A DNA stretch of 64,000 nt from Paenibacillus sp. Soil750 (GCF_001428045.1 NZ_LMSD01000001.1:434001-498000), one strand, 5' to 3'. Positions 16,054 through 26,591 are shown, counted from the stretch's first letter. The notes: generated by a model from the sequence alone, not told the origin. Translations and numbers: made by a program.

Positions 16054-17289
16054 ATGCTAGACAAGATTATGCTTGCCGTTCAAGTATTCTTGGCTTTGAT
16101 CGGCGCGTATCAGTTGTTTTTAACGTTTTTTGGTTGGTATCGTCCCAAAAACAAAAAGATGTTTGCTCCACAGAAATCGTTTGCTGTATTGGTTGCCGCT
16201 CATAATGAGGAACAAGTTGTCGGTGCTTTGATTGAGAACCTGAAGACCTTAGATTATCCGAAAGAGCTCTATGACATCTTCGTGATTTGTGACAACTGTA
16301 CGGATAACACGGCTGACATTGCCCGTCACCACGGGGTGTACGCGATGGAACGCCATAACCCGAACCTTAGAGGAAAAGGGTATGCGATTGAATGGATGCT
16401 CAAAGAGTTATGGAAACGTGAGCGTCAGTACGACGGTATCGTGATGTTCGATGCGGATAACCTGGTTAGCCCAGATTATTTGATTCACATGAATAACGAT
16501 CTGTGTTCAGGCTCACGCGTGATTCAAGCTTACCTAGATACGAAAAATCCGAATGATTCATGGATTACTGGGTCTTTCGCTATCTCTTACTTCTACGCGA
16601 ATCGTTTTGTTCAAACCCCAAGATCCAACCTGGGACTAGCCAATTACCTTGGCGGTACGGGCATGTGCTTCGATTCCAATCTGTTAAAGCAAATTGGCTG
16701 GCGCGCAACGAGCTTAGTTGAGGATCTTGAGTTCTCGATGAGATGTATCCAAATGGGGATCAAGCCTACGTTCAACTACGATACAAGGGTTTACGATGAA
16801 AAACCGCTATCCTTCAACGCTTCTGCTAAGCAGCGGCTACGTTGGATGCAAGGTCACTTTGAAGTCGCCAAACGTTTCTTCTTCCCATTGCTATGGCAAG
16901 GGATTAAGACGGGAAGCTGGATGAAAATTGACGCGGCGATCTATTCCGCGAATGTATACAATTTCTTCTTTGGTGCCATTCTAACAGTTATGCTATGGAT
17001 TCAATCCATGACATCACACGGGACAGCTGATTCGGCTTTGGTTCATGTCAATCCGGTTGTTATCAATTCACTCAGCTTGGCCATCTATGTGTTGCTTCCG
17101 ATGTCTATGCTGATTGAGAAGGCTCATAAGAAGACGTACAAATATTTATTGCTTTACCCGATTTTCATGCTGTCTTGGTGGCCAATTACGTTCTATGCGT
17201 TCTTCACGCAAAACAACAAACAATGGAGTCACACAGAGCATACGCGTGTAATCCGGTTGGATGAAATGAAAAGTAAACAAGTGAGTTGA
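16054..17289 (+). CDS. Membrane glycosyltransferase family 2
   Basis: 411 residues. An N-terminal membrane helix (about 5-25) is followed by the GT-A domain: VLVAAHNEEQVVGALIENL, the DxD-type FDADN motif (about 130), GGTGMCF, the acceptor-side ED of SLVEDLEFS, and QRLRWMQG (the QxxRW motif of processive enzymes). C-terminal hydrophobic segments (about 305-325, 340-355, 370-390) anchor it. Such enzymes build extracellular polysaccharide or poly-N-acetylglucosamine-like polymers from nucleotide sugars; product not predictable. ATG start with AGGGGG about 12 bases upstream. Monocistronic before the ribosomal leader. Confidence 0.88.
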   Translation: MLDKIMLAVQVFLALIGAYQLFLTFFGWYRPKNKKMFAPQKSFAVLVAAHNEEQVVGALIENLKTLDYPKELYDIFVICDNCTDNTADIARHHGVYAMERHNPNLRGKGYAIEWMLKELWKRERQYDGIVMFDADNLVSPDYLIHMNNDLCSGSRVIQAYLDTKNPNDSWITGSFAISYFYANRFVQTPRSNLGLANYLGGTGMCFDSNLLKQIGWRATSLVEDLEFSMRCIQMGIKPTFNYDTRVYDEKPLSFNASAKQRLRWMQGHFEVAKRFFFPLLWQGIKTGSWMKIDAAIYSANVYNFFFGAILTVMLWIQSMTSHGTADSALVHVNPVVINSLSLAIYVLLPMSMLIEKAHKKTYKYLLLYPIFMLSWWPITFYAFFTQNNKQWSHTEHTRVIRLDEMKSKQVS

Positions 17290-17426
17290 CTTTTCTAGAA
17301 TGAGATGATAATATGTTTCAAGTAAAGCAGAAGCGCCCGCTTCTCACCTGACTAACGCAACGTTGGCTGGTTTGAATGAATCATCATGTACATTCAATAG
17401 GTTTGTCTTAAACCTGTTATTGATGA

Positions 17427-17459
17427 AGATGTGGGCCCACTGTGCCCGCATCTTTTTTA
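17427..17459 (+). terminator. Leader terminator of infC operon (L20-leader position)
   Basis: AGATGTGGGC/GCCCGCATCT stem with a 7-base loop, followed by TTTTTT, located 42 bp before infC. In Bacillales the infC-rpmI-rplT leader is controlled by ribosomal protein L20 through premature termination. The position and preceding GAAGCGCCCGCTTC-type pairing agree with that, but I could not match the L20-binding consensus base by base. Confidence 0.7.
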
Positions 17460-17500
17460 TATTTGGAAGAGAGTTACATACTTTATGGAGGTGGAACACG

Positions 17501-18016
17501 ATTAGCAAAGACCATATGATTAATGACGAGATTCGTGTGAAGGAAGTACGCCTTATTGGGGCGGACGGAGAACAACTTGGTATAACACCAATTCGCGAAG
17601 CTCTTCAAATTGCACTTGACGCGAACCTTGATTTAGTAAACGTTGCACCGACGGCGAAGCCGCCTGTCTGCCGCATTATGGATTACGGCAAGTTCCGTTA
17701 TGAAACACAGAAGAAAGAAAAAGAAGCTCGTAAGAATCAGAAGATTGTGGATATCAAAGAAATTCGCCTGAGTGCGACGATCGATGAACATGACTTCCAA
17801 ACGAAGCTTCGCAACGCAGTTAAGTTTCTTGGTGAAGGCGATAAAGTCAAAGCTAGCGTTCGTTTCCGTGGTCGTGAAATTGCGCACTCGGAGATTGGTC
17901 GCAAAGTGCTTGAGCGCCTTGCTACAGAAACTGCTGAAATCTCCTCACAGGAGCGTGCTCCTAAGCTTGAGGGAAGAAGCATGATCATGATCTTAACGCC
18001 AAAAGCGACAACTTAG
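17501..18016 (+). CDS. infC: Translation initiation factor IF-3
   Basis: 171 residues; binds the 30S subunit and checks start-codon pairing. The start is the non-standard ATT at 17501-17503 ([18 protein letters not shown]) because GGAGGTGG lies 6 bases upstream and this is the conserved beginning of the family; an in-frame ATG at 17363 would run through the leader terminator. The N-domain (about 1-75) contains [20 protein letters not shown] and the C-domain [14 protein letters not shown] and [12 protein letters not shown] rare start codon allows IF-3 to repress its own translation. First gene of the infC-rpmI-rplT operon. Confidence 0.95.
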   Translation: MSKDHMINDEIRVKEVRLIGADGEQLGITPIREALQIALDANLDLVNVAPTAKPPVCRIMDYGKFRYETQKKEKEARKNQKIVDIKEIRLSATIDEHDFQTKLRNAVKFLGEGDKVKASVRFRGREIAHSEIGRKVLERLATETAEISSQERAPKLEGRSMIMILTPKATT

Positions 18017-18047
18017 GCGAGTATACTAAATTAGGAGGAACAACAAC

Positions 18048-18251
18048 ATGCCGAAAATGAAAACACACAGCAGCCTGAAAGGCCGTTTCAAAATCACTGG
18101 CACAGGCAAAGTGATGAGATACAAACAAGGTAAGAACCACTTGCTTTCTGGTAAATCATCGAAGCAAAAACGCGTATTGTCCACGAACCCAACAATGGCT
18201 CCTGGCGATGTACGTCGTTTGCAACAACAACTGTCCCTTATCAAAGGTTAA
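18048..18251 (+). CDS. rpmI: 50S ribosomal protein L35
   Basis: 67 residues, MPKMKTHSSLKGRFKITGTGK..., the standard start and Lys/Arg-rich composition of bL35. TAGGAGGA is well spaced before the ATG. Second gene of the conserved infC-rpmI-rplT operon, 31 bp behind infC. Confidence 0.97.
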   Translation: MPKMKTHSSLKGRFKITGTGKVMRYKQGKNHLLSGKSSKQKRVLSTNPTMAPGDVRRLQQQLSLIKG

Positions 18252-18307
18252 TTGTAACGTAGCATAAAATTCGAACATCATTTATATATCCCAGGAGGTA
18301 GTTCACA

Positions 18308-18667
18308 ATGGCAAGAGTCAAGGGCGGATTTATTCGCGCTCACCGTCGTAAGAAAATTTTGAAATTAGCAAAAGGTTATTTCGGTTCCAAACACCGTTTA
18401 TTTAAAACAGCTAAAGAGCAAGTAATGAAGTCATTGGTATATGCATACCGTGACCGTCGTCAAACAAAACGTAACTTCCGTAGACTTTGGATTACTCGTA
18501 TCAATGCAGGCGCTCGTCAAAACGGCTTGAGCTACAGCAAATTGATGCACGGCCTTAAATTGGCTGGTATCGAAGTTAACCGTAAAATCTTGGCTGACCT
18601 AGCTGTGAATGATTCCAAAGCGTTCAACGATTTGGCAACAGCTGCAAAAGCGAAAGTAAACGCGTAA
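18308..18667 (+). CDS. rplT: 50S ribosomal protein L20
   Basis: 119 residues, [32 protein letters not shown]..., fully typical of bL20. It is an early 50S assembly protein and, in Bacillales, the autogenous repressor of this operon through the leader. CAGGAGGTAG precedes the ATG. Ends the operon; a terminator follows. Confidence 0.98.
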   Translation: MARVKGGFIRAHRRKKILKLAKGYFGSKHRLFKTAKEQVMKSLVYAYRDRRQTKRNFRRLWITRINAGARQNGLSYSKLMHGLKLAGIEVNRKILADLAVNDSKAFNDLATAAKAKVNA

Positions 18668-18685
18668 GCGATGCGATGCGCCTAA

Positions 18686-18720
18686 GAGCTTGTCCCCATC
18701 AGGGGGCAGGCTCTTTTTTC
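18686..18720 (+). terminator. Terminator of infC-rpmI-rplT operon
   Basis: GAGCTTGTCCCC pairs with GGGGGCAGGCTC (one bulge) around a short loop, followed by TTTTTT. Confidence 0.88.
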
Positions 18721-18745
18721 ATCTTATGGAGAGTTACGGCAGAAC

Positions 18746-19849
18746 TCAGATGTCTGATGTGGCCTGTGGAGCTGGAAGCTTCCGAAAGCGGATGACGATA
18801 AACATGAGTAGGGGAATGATCACCTGGAATAGCGGGTAAAGCTTCACACTAAACTTAAGTCCTAGCCAAACGTGTACCGTATAGTTGGGTTCAAGAAATG
18901 AAGTGATGAAGATAAGGCTGCCGACGATAACAAGCCAAGTAGCTTTCCGTAAGGAAGGAAAGATGTGCGCGAAGGCATAAACAGCTCCCCAGAAGAAGGT
19001 TGTCATTTTGACAAACAGGCCAAGAAAGAGCAGTAACGTGACGAGAACATCGAGGCGTTCAAATATATCGCCAACCTCAATGAGCTGGACAGTTTGCAGG
19101 AAGGGTAAGGTGCTGTTGTCAGCCAATGTAGTGCCGAGTACGGCGATGTTTATGCTATTCATCAAGATCAAGAAGAGGGAGACGATGGTATAAGCCGTAA
19201 GACTTAGCTTCTTCACCTTCTTTTGTTCGGGCAGCATATGCCAAATCATGAAGAAGATGATGGTTTGCCCGAAAGGGAAAGAGACCATGTCCGGGAAGGC
19301 TGCTCGAAGGACGGGTTTAAAGCCATCTTCTAGGGTGGGCAATAAATTATCGAAATGAATTAAACGAGCGATGCTAATGAGAAAAATAAGCAAGCCGTAA
19401 CTGATTGCGACGATAGGAAGCAGAGTTTCTGTTACCCGAAATAGGGTATCTACCCCCATCATAATGGCGTATGAGGCTAACAATAGGATAATGAACATGG
19501 TGATATATTTGGGTGTAGTGTTCAGTAACGTTAAATTCGAGATTTCCCCGAAATCACGGACATTTCTCATGGACTCATAAGCAAAATAGATCGCAAAGGA
19601 AACTCCGAGGACACTGCCGGCGACTTTGCCGAAACAGATTCGAAGGAGTCCGATAATATCCTGCTCAGGAGCTCGTCGTTGAATGGATACAAACATTAAC
19701 AATAAGAAGAATCCGGCTGCTGCAGCAGCCAACATGGCAAGCCAAGAGTCCTGCTTCGCACTGCTCCCTAGCGCGAATAACGGAGTGCTCCCGATTTCGA
19801 ATAGGATGATCATAACAACGAGTTGATAGTTCGTAATGCGTTCTTCCAA
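18746..19849 (-). CDS. Spore germination receptor B subunit (GerAB/GerKB family)
   Basis: 367 residues with about ten hydrophobic helices, APC-superfamily transporter-like. This subunit recognises the nutrient germinant in the inner spore membrane. The N-terminus MEERITNYQLVVMIILFEIGSTPLFALG is typical of the family. The start is TTG (complement of 19847-19849) with AGAGGG upstream. It is third in the A-C-B order that characterises gerK-type operons, 36 bp behind the C gene. Ligand not predictable. Confidence 0.92.
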   Translation of the reverse strand: MEERITNYQLVVMIILFEIGSTPLFALGSSAKQDSWLAMLAAAAAGFFLLLMFVSIQRRAPEQDIIGLLRICFGKVAGSVLGVSFAIYFAYESMRNVRDFGEISNLTLLNTTPKYITMFIILLLASYAIMMGVDTLFRVTETLLPIVAISYGLLIFLISIARLIHFDNLLPTLEDGFKPVLRAAFPDMVSFPFGQTIIFFMIWHMLPEQKKVKKLSLTAYTIVSLFLILMNSINIAVLGTTLADNSTLPFLQTVQLIEVGDIFERLDVLVTLLLFLGLFVKMTTFFWGAVYAFAHIFPSLRKATWLVIVGSLIFITSFLEPNYTVHVWLGLKFSVKLYPLFQVIIPLLMFIVIRFRKLPAPQATSDI

Positions 19850-19885
19850 GACCCTCTACCTCATCCCACTGTGAACTAGAACAGA

Positions 19886-21115
19886 TCACTCACCTGTTTT
19901 TTTGGACATTTCCATAAAAGCTTTACCGCTCATACCGATTCTTGTAATCTTCACTTTTACGTTAGTTGCTAATTCAAGTTTGGCGAAATGCTCCTCCCAA
20001 TCGGGTTTAACCTGTTTCCAAATATTAGGGTGGTGCTTATGTATCACATCCGCGAAATGAAAGATATCTAGATTGTTCTTAACAGCGACTTGAAAGGCAT
20101 TGGTCATGAGTCGTGTGATTTCGGCACTTGCGATTCGTTCCATGGTATGCAAATCCTTAGGCTGCGTAGGGTCATTTGGACAGCCATTCTCATTCAGGGT
20201 ACCACTTGTATCCACGTCAACATGCATAACCAAATGGCCATCTTCAGAGAAGATAGGCTTCAATTTGCTGTTGCTCTGATCGATACGCAGTGCTGCTTTA
20301 ATATCTTTGCTTCCTTCTGTACAACCAAAGAACAAGGTCGTGTGATGAATGGTATTCCGAATCCAACTGATGCCATATTCTTGTTCTGCTGTAAACCAGT
20401 CAATTAGTTTATCTTTTTTGAACACAGCCATTCTACCAAGCTTAAGCTTATTGGTGAAGGATGTTTTCTTCAGAGTGGCAATTGTCGTATTCTCACCTTC
20501 ACCAGAGATCACAATTTCGGGGACAAGTGTGAAAGGGGCGTCGCTTGCAATTCCCATCATCATTTGATAAATGGAAACTTGTTGGAAATTAGATCCATTC
20601 TTAGCCTCGTTGTGAATCATGTTTTTAATGGCAGCTCCAGGCACTTTCTCCAGTGGAACAATTTGTTCCAGAATCTTGCGCCCTTCGCCACTTGTCACTA
20701 AAATGCCTACCGTTTCGCGTGAATCTGAATTGCGCAGATAGACGTCCAGTAACTGGGAAATGCCCTCTTTAGCTGCTTTTTCACCGATGACAATCACACG
20801 ATTATGTGCAAAAAAAAGAGATCTTGGCATCTCTAAACTCGATTGCTGTACAGCCCCTCGGATTGAACCGCCACTTGTAGAGAAAACCATGACAGGTGCT
20901 TGCTGCCCAGGGCTTCCCCCTGTATTCGGGTTGGCAATAGATTGTGGGATAACCACCTGATAAGATACGGTCCACACTTTCCCGTCCCAATCGATGGCGG
21001 TCGCTGAGGTGATAGCAAGTTGGTTCAGTTCTTTGCGATCCCAACAGCCTGTTAGCAGTAAACAGCATAAACTGAGGATCATCAGACACACGTAACGGTT
21101 GAGCTTCTGATTCAT
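19886..21115 (-). CDS. Spore germination receptor C subunit, lipoprotein (GerAC/GerKC family)
   Basis: 409 residues from the ATG at 21113-21115, preceded by GGGAGGA; a Met seven codons earlier has no site. A signal peptide ends in the lipobox LLTGC (Cys24), followed by the typical WDRKELNQL motif of Ger(x)C proteins. It is diacylglycerylated and sits on the outer surface of the inner spore membrane as part of the germinant receptor. Second gene in the A-C-B operon, 24 bp behind the A gene. Confidence 0.93.
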   Translation of the reverse strand: MNQKLNRYVCLMILSLCCLLLTGCWDRKELNQLAITSATAIDWDGKVWTVSYQVVIPQSIANPNTGGSPGQQAPVMVFSTSGGSIRGAVQQSSLEMPRSLFFAHNRVIVIGEKAAKEGISQLLDVYLRNSDSRETVGILVTSGEGRKILEQIVPLEKVPGAAIKNMIHNEAKNGSNFQQVSIYQMMMGIASDAPFTLVPEIVISGEGENTTIATLKKTSFTNKLKLGRMAVFKKDKLIDWFTAEQEYGISWIRNTIHHTTLFFGCTEGSKDIKAALRIDQSNSKLKPIFSEDGHLVMHVDVDTSGTLNENGCPNDPTQPKDLHTMERIASAEITRLMTNAFQVAVKNNLDIFHFADVIHKHHPNIWKQVKPDWEEHFAKLELATNVKVKITRIGMSGKAFMEMSKKTGE

Positions 21116-21139
21116 GTCGATATCCTCCCAGAGCATGTC

Positions 21140-22669
21140 TTAGAAGCGATTTTTTCTAGGTGGAGAAGGCTTATCATAGGGCTTATTTCTTGTTGTGTTA
21201 GACCGGGTAAAGGGACGTAAACCTAATAACCAACGTGGCACTCGTAACAATGTGTCCTTGAATGAACTCACAGTGAGTGGTGCGACAGGCGTTAAATAGG
21301 GAACACCGAAAGAACGCAGCGAAGCCAGATGAATTAAGATAGCCATACAACCTGTCAAAATGCCGAATAAACCAAATGAGCCTGCCAACAACATCAGCCC
21401 GAAGCGAATTAGTCTGGCGGCAACAGCCATATTCAGTGCGGGTGTCACGAAGTTCGAAATCGCTGTAAAGGAAACGATGATAACCATGGCGGCAGAAACT
21501 AATCCTGCTTGAACAGATGCCTGCCCAAGGACAAGCGCTCCTACGATCGAAATAGCGGATCCGATGACGCGTGGCATACGTACACCAGCTTCGCGAAGTA
21601 CCTCGAAGGTGACTTCCATGAGAAGCGCTTCGAGTAAGGCTGGGAAGGGAACGCCTTCGCGTTGTGCAGCCAAGGAGATGAGCAAGGTCGTTGGCAGCAT
21701 TTCCTGATGAAACGTCGTAATAGCGATATAGAGGGACGGAAGCAGCATGGAGACGAAAAAGGAAATATAGCGAATAGCTCGTATGAACGTTGCAATGTCG
21801 AAACGCTGATAGTAATCCTCACTCGATTTCAAGAAGCTGAAAAAGGTAACGGGTGCTTGTAAAACGAAAGGCGTGCCATCGACAAGGATCGCAATCTGAC
21901 CTTCGAGAATACCAGCGGCTATCGCATCAGGTCGTTCAGAATTCATGATTGTAGGAAACGGGGAGTAAGTGACATCCTCGATATATTCCTCAATAAATCC
22001 GCTTTCTAGAATACTGTCCGTATCAATTCTCTCTAATCGTGATGTGGCTTCTGTGACTACCCGTTCATCGGCAATACCCTCCAAGTAGCAAATGATCACC
22101 TCGGTTTGGGTATACCGGCCAATCCGCAAGGAGATAAATCGAAGATCAGGAGATCTAATTTTTCTCCGTATTAAAGAGGTGTTCGTGCGAATATCCTCCG
22201 TAAAGCTTTCCTTTGGGCCACGGACTACAGTTTGCGTTTGCGGTTCTTCAATAGCTCTCTTGTCCCACCCTGAGGTACCAGCGATGATAACCTCGTCATA
22301 GCCATCCGCAATAAGGATGGTATTTCCACCTAGGAGGGCAGCGAGGACAGCGGTTCCTTCCTTACTCAAGGTTAGTTCGCTGATCGTGATCGCCTGGCAC
22401 AACAAATCGTGGAAGCAAATATCCTGCTGCCAATAGGATACATTCTCATGAGCGGTGAGGAGAGGCTTAGACACGTGTTCATTCAAAATATCATTTTGGA
22501 CAAGTCCATCAATGTAAAATAAAGCAACACTATTCGTTTCTGGATATACGCCAATTTCTAATTGTCGATAGTACACGTCTGAACTTTTGCCTAATTGATC
22601 TTGAAGCCATTTGACGTTGTCTTGCAGCGATGTGGTCATGGGGAAAGGGACTTGCAGAGACGTTTTCAT
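21140..22669 (-). CDS. Spore germination receptor A subunit (GerAA/GerKA family)
   Basis: 509 residues. A hydrophilic N-terminal half (about 1-290) contains the conserved ERPDAIAAGILEGQIAILVDGTPF segment, followed by five or so membrane helices from residue 300 on (PSLYIAITTFHQEMLPTTLL, EALLMEVTFEVLREAGVRMP, GQASVQAGLVSAAMVII). This is the full family architecture. GAGGAGG lies eight bases before the ATG. First gene of a three-gene receptor operon that is divergent from the ilv operon. The basic, Pro-rich C-terminus (PYDKPSPPRKNRF) is probably cytosolic. Confidence 0.94.
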   Translation of the reverse strand: MKTSLQVPFPMTTSLQDNVKWLQDQLGKSSDVYYRQLEIGVYPETNSVALFYIDGLVQNDILNEHVSKPLLTAHENVSYWQQDICFHDLLCQAITISELTLSKEGTAVLAALLGGNTILIADGYDEVIIAGTSGWDKRAIEEPQTQTVVRGPKESFTEDIRTNTSLIRRKIRSPDLRFISLRIGRYTQTEVIICYLEGIADERVVTEATSRLERIDTDSILESGFIEEYIEDVTYSPFPTIMNSERPDAIAAGILEGQIAILVDGTPFVLQAPVTFFSFLKSSEDYYQRFDIATFIRAIRYISFFVSMLLPSLYIAITTFHQEMLPTTLLISLAAQREGVPFPALLEALLMEVTFEVLREAGVRMPRVIGSAISIVGALVLGQASVQAGLVSAAMVIIVSFTAISNFVTPALNMAVAARLIRFGLMLLAGSFGLFGILTGCMAILIHLASLRSFGVPYLTPVAPLTVSSFKDTLLRVPRWLLGLRPFTRSNTTRNKPYDKPSPPRKNRF

Positions 22670-22745
22670 TGTAGGCCTCCTCAGAACTTTCCATAGAATT
22701 GGTATTATCTTCTCTCACTTTCCAATGTTTTATTCGATCTACCTA

Positions 22746-22774
22746 TTGACTATTGGCTTTCAGATGCATATAAT
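22746..22774 (+). promoter_or_regulatory. SigA promoter of the ilv-leu operon
   Basis: TTGACT at 22746-22751, 17-bp spacer, perfect TATAAT at 22769-22774. Transcription would start near 22781, right before the T-box leader. Confidence 0.85.
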
Positions 22775-22784
22775 AATCTTTAAT

Positions 22785-23135
22785 CATATTTGATATGGTG
22801 AAGCATACGAATGAATCGCTATGAAGAGGAAGAAGTAATAAGGGCACTTATGCGCAGAGAGCGTTGGACTTGCTGAAACCATCGCCTTAATCCCTTAAGT
22901 ACGAAGTCACCTCGGAGCTGTTTTCCTGAAACATGTGGATTACCCGCACGTAGTAGGGAGAACCGGAAGAGCACACGTTATCGTGCTGAGGGTAATGTTC
23001 GTTCATGAACATTCCTGCTAAGGTTATGTGCTGTGAGGCATATAGCAAATTTGGGTGGTACCACGGAAGCTTAAACCCCTTTCGTCCCGTTGAACACGTT
23101 TTGTGCGTGTCCGGGATGATAGGGGTTTTTCTTAT
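22785..23135 (+). ncRNA. T-box riboswitch leader of ilvB
   Basis: The leader has the AG-bulge segment GCGCAGAGAGCG (about 22850-22863), the T-box TGGGTGGTACCACGG at 23052-23066, and a terminator (AACCCCT...AGGGGTT plus T-run, 23073-23135) that competes with the antiterminator. The TGGT bases pair with a tRNA ending ACCA, i.e. discriminator A, as in tRNA-Leu and tRNA-Ile. A CTC (Leu) triplet in CACCTCGGAG at about 22909-22918 is the best specifier candidate, by analogy to ilv-leu T-boxes, but I could not fold stem I fully. Uncharged tRNA should switch on ilvB-ilvN-ilvC-leuA. Confidence 0.93.
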
Positions 23136-23189
23136 TTTCATGGCATGGTAGACGATAACACGAATTGACTTTTCGAGAGGAGGATCACA

Positions 23190-24935
23190 ATGAATGTTCA
23201 AACTGAACCAAAACGCTCTAAAGAAGAACTAATTGAGAAGCTGACGCAGCCAGACCTGATTACAGGCTCCGAGATTTTGCTAAGAAGCTTATTGCTGGAG
23301 GGTGTGGACTGCGTCTTTGGATATCCAGGCGGCGCTGTATTGTACATCTATGATGCGATGCATGGTTTTGATGATTTCAATCACTTGTTGACTAGACATG
23401 AGCAAGGCGCGATTCACGCAGCTGACGGCTACGCTCGTTCAACTGGCAAAGTTGGCGTATGTATCGCAACTTCCGGACCGGGGGCTACGAATCTAGTCAC
23501 AGGTATTGCTACAGCATATATGGATTCTGTTCCTCTAGTTGTTATCACAGGTAACGTGGCAACGAACTTCATCGGTACGGATGCATTCCAAGAGGCTGAC
23601 ATAACAGGCATTACAATGCCGATTACGAAGCACAGCTACTTGGTAAGAGACGTTAATGACCTGCCGCGTATCATTCATGAAGCATTCCATATTGCGAACT
23701 CAGGACGTAAGGGCCCGGTTCTCATTGACATACCAAAGGATGTCTCCGCTCATAAAACGATATTTAAGCCTGCAAAGGATGTAAGCATTCGTGGTTACAA
23801 CCCTACGGTGCAACCGAATAAGCTGCAAATTGATAAGCTGATCAAAGCCATCGAAGAGGCTGAACGTCCAGTCATCATTGCAGGGGGCGGCGTTGTTTAT
23901 GCGAATGCTTCCAATGAATTGATCGAATTTGTTAATAAAACACAGATCCCAGTAGCCACGACTTTACTTGGCTTAAGCGGCTTCCCAAGTGCACACGAGC
24001 TATGGCTCGGTATGCCAGGGATGCACGGAACGTTTACAGCGAATACAGCGATCCAGAATGCAGATCTATTGATTTCTATCGGTTCCCGTTTCGATGATCG
24101 GGTGACGATGAATTTGAATGGTTTCGCACCAAAGGTAAAAGTGATCGCTCATATCGACGTAGATCCAGCTGAAATCGGCAAGAACGTGAAAACCGATATT
24201 CCATGCGTTGGTGATGTGAAAGCCGTTCTGGAGTATGCGAATACGAAAGCGAAGCCTGCGAATAACGCAGCATGGATCGCTGAGCTGCAAGAAAGCAAAG
24301 AGAAGTTCCCGTTGAAATACGGTGAAACTGAAACTGAGCTTAAACCGCAGTACGTTATTGAAATGATCAGCGAAACAACGAAAGGTGAAGCGATCATTAC
24401 AACGGACGTTGGTCAGCATCAAATGTGGGCTGCGCAGTTCTATAAATTCAAAAACCCTCGCTCCCTAGTAACATCAGGTGGACTTGGAACGATGGGCTTC
24501 GGATTCCCTTCGGCGATCGGCGCTCAAATGGGGAACCCGGATAAACTAGTTGTTTCCATCAATGGAGACGGCGGCGTTCAGATGTGTGCGCAAGAGCTTG
24601 CGATCTGTGCGATCAACAACATTCCTGTTAAAGTTGTTATTATCAACAACCAAGTGCTTGGAATGGTTCGCCAATGGCAAGAGATCATTTATGAAAATCG
24701 CTATAGTCACATTGACTTGGCAGGAAGCCCTGATTTCGTGAAGCTTGCAGAAGCTTATGGCGTAAAAGGCTTGCGCGCAACGACGAAAGAAGAAGCAAGA
24801 AGAGTATGGCAGGAAGCCCTCGATACACCGGGGCCTGTCGTTATTGATTTCGTCGTACCAAAGGGAGAGAACGTGTTCCCAATGGTTAAAGCGGGCGATA
24901 CAATTAGTGACATGTTAATGGGGGATTCGGAATGA
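23190..24935 (+). CDS. ilvB: Acetolactate synthase large subunit
   Basis: 581 residues; joins two pyruvates (or pyruvate plus 2-ketobutyrate) in the first common step of valine, leucine and isoleucine synthesis. The catalytic glutamate of ThDP activation is in TRHEQGAIHAADGYARS, the FAD-domain spans about 215-350, and the ThDP/Mg motif is NGDGGVQMCAQELAICAINN. N-terminal ~20 residues are an extra tail (NVQTEPKRSKEELIEKL). GAGGAGGATC is well placed before the ATG. First gene of a T-box controlled operon; overlaps ilvN by 4 bases (ATGA). Confidence 0.97.
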   Translation: MNVQTEPKRSKEELIEKLTQPDLITGSEILLRSLLLEGVDCVFGYPGGAVLYIYDAMHGFDDFNHLLTRHEQGAIHAADGYARSTGKVGVCIATSGPGATNLVTGIATAYMDSVPLVVITGNVATNFIGTDAFQEADITGITMPITKHSYLVRDVNDLPRIIHEAFHIANSGRKGPVLIDIPKDVSAHKTIFKPAKDVSIRGYNPTVQPNKLQIDKLIKAIEEAERPVIIAGGGVVYANASNELIEFVNKTQIPVATTLLGLSGFPSAHELWLGMPGMHGTFTANTAIQNADLLISIGSRFDDRVTMNLNGFAPKVKVIAHIDVDPAEIGKNVKTDIPCVGDVKAVLEYANTKAKPANNAAWIAELQESKEKFPLKYGETETELKPQYVIEMISETTKGEAIITTDVGQHQMWAAQFYKFKNPRSLVTSGGLGTMGFGFPSAIGAQMGNPDKLVVSINGDGGVQMCAQELAICAINNIPVKVVIINNQVLGMVRQWQEIIYENRYSHIDLAGSPDFVKLAEAYGVKGLRATTKEEARRVWQEALDTPGPVVIDFVVPKGENVFPMVKAGDTISDMLMGDSE

Positions 24936-25420
24936 CAACTAAACATACAGTTTCCGTACTCGTAAACAATCAGCCTGGTGTCCTGCAACGTGTTTCTGGT
25001 TTGTTTGGACGCCGTGGCTTTAACATTGAAAGCATCACCGTAGGAGAGTCCGAGGAAAACGGACTTTCCCGGATGGTTATTGTAACCACGGGTGATGATA
25101 ACACATTGGAGCAAATCTCCAAGCAATTGTACAAGTTAATCGACGTTATCAAGGTTGTGGACTTGAGCTCCAATCCAATGGTAGCTAGAGAACTCGCACT
25201 TATTAAAGTTAATGCAGAACCGATTATGCGTCCTGAAATTCTAGGAATTGTTGAAACGTTCCGCGCGGCAGTTGTTGATATTGGTCCAGCTTCATTGATC
25301 GTGCAAGTTGTTGGAGATTCAGATAAAATAGATGCTATGGTTGAATTGCTTCGTCCTTATGGCATTCGTGAGCTTTCCCGTACGGGCGTTACTGCGATGA
25401 TTCGCGGTTCGGTTAAATAA
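24932..25420 (+). CDS. ilvN: Acetolactate synthase small regulatory subunit
   Basis: 162 residues with an N-terminal ACT domain (HTVSVLVNNQPGVLQRVSGLFGRRGFNIESI) that binds valine for feedback control, followed by the C-terminal domain that stimulates IlvB (about 85-160). Also called ilvH in Bacillus. Start overlaps the ilvB stop by ATGA, ensuring coupled translation of the two subunits. Confidence 0.96.
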   Translation: MTTKHTVSVLVNNQPGVLQRVSGLFGRRGFNIESITVGESEENGLSRMVIVTTGDDNTLEQISKQLYKLIDVIKVVDLSSNPMVARELALIKVNAEPIMRPEILGIVETFRAAVVDIGPASLIVQVVGDSDKIDAMVELLRPYGIRELSRTGVTAMIRGSVK

Positions 25421-25463
25421 ATTTTACCAAGAAAAACCAAGTGTTCTACCAGCAATAACTTCT

Positions 25464-25521
25464 CCTTGAGTGGGGGTTTCAGCGAAGTACCACGGTAAAT
25501 CGTTGAAACACCCACTCAAGG
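25464..25521 (+). promoter_or_regulatory. Long hairpin between ilvN and ilvC
   Basis: A 21-bp stem: CCTTGAGTGGG at 25464-25474 pairs with CCCACTCAAGG at 25511-25521, continued by GTTTCAGCG/CGTTGAAAC, with one G-A mismatch and one G-U pair; the loop is 16 bases. No T-run follows, so it is more likely an mRNA processing or stabilising structure than a terminator. In B. subtilis the ilv-leu mRNA is processed near ilvC, which makes a similar role plausible. Confidence 0.7.
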
Positions 25522-25526
25522 GGTAG

Positions 25527-26558
<1,032 letters not shown>

Positions 26559-26591
26559 TCTTTGGTATTATTGAATTTTATAGGCTGTACA

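Noticed and set aside
17363..17500. Longer infC with an ATG at 17363
   Set aside because: Would translate through the leader terminator hairpin; the ATT start has a strong ribosome site and family-conserved N-terminus.
23429..24422. Reverse-strand open frames within ilvB
   Set aside because: Shadows of the long ilvB gene; no ribosome sites and not conserved motifs.
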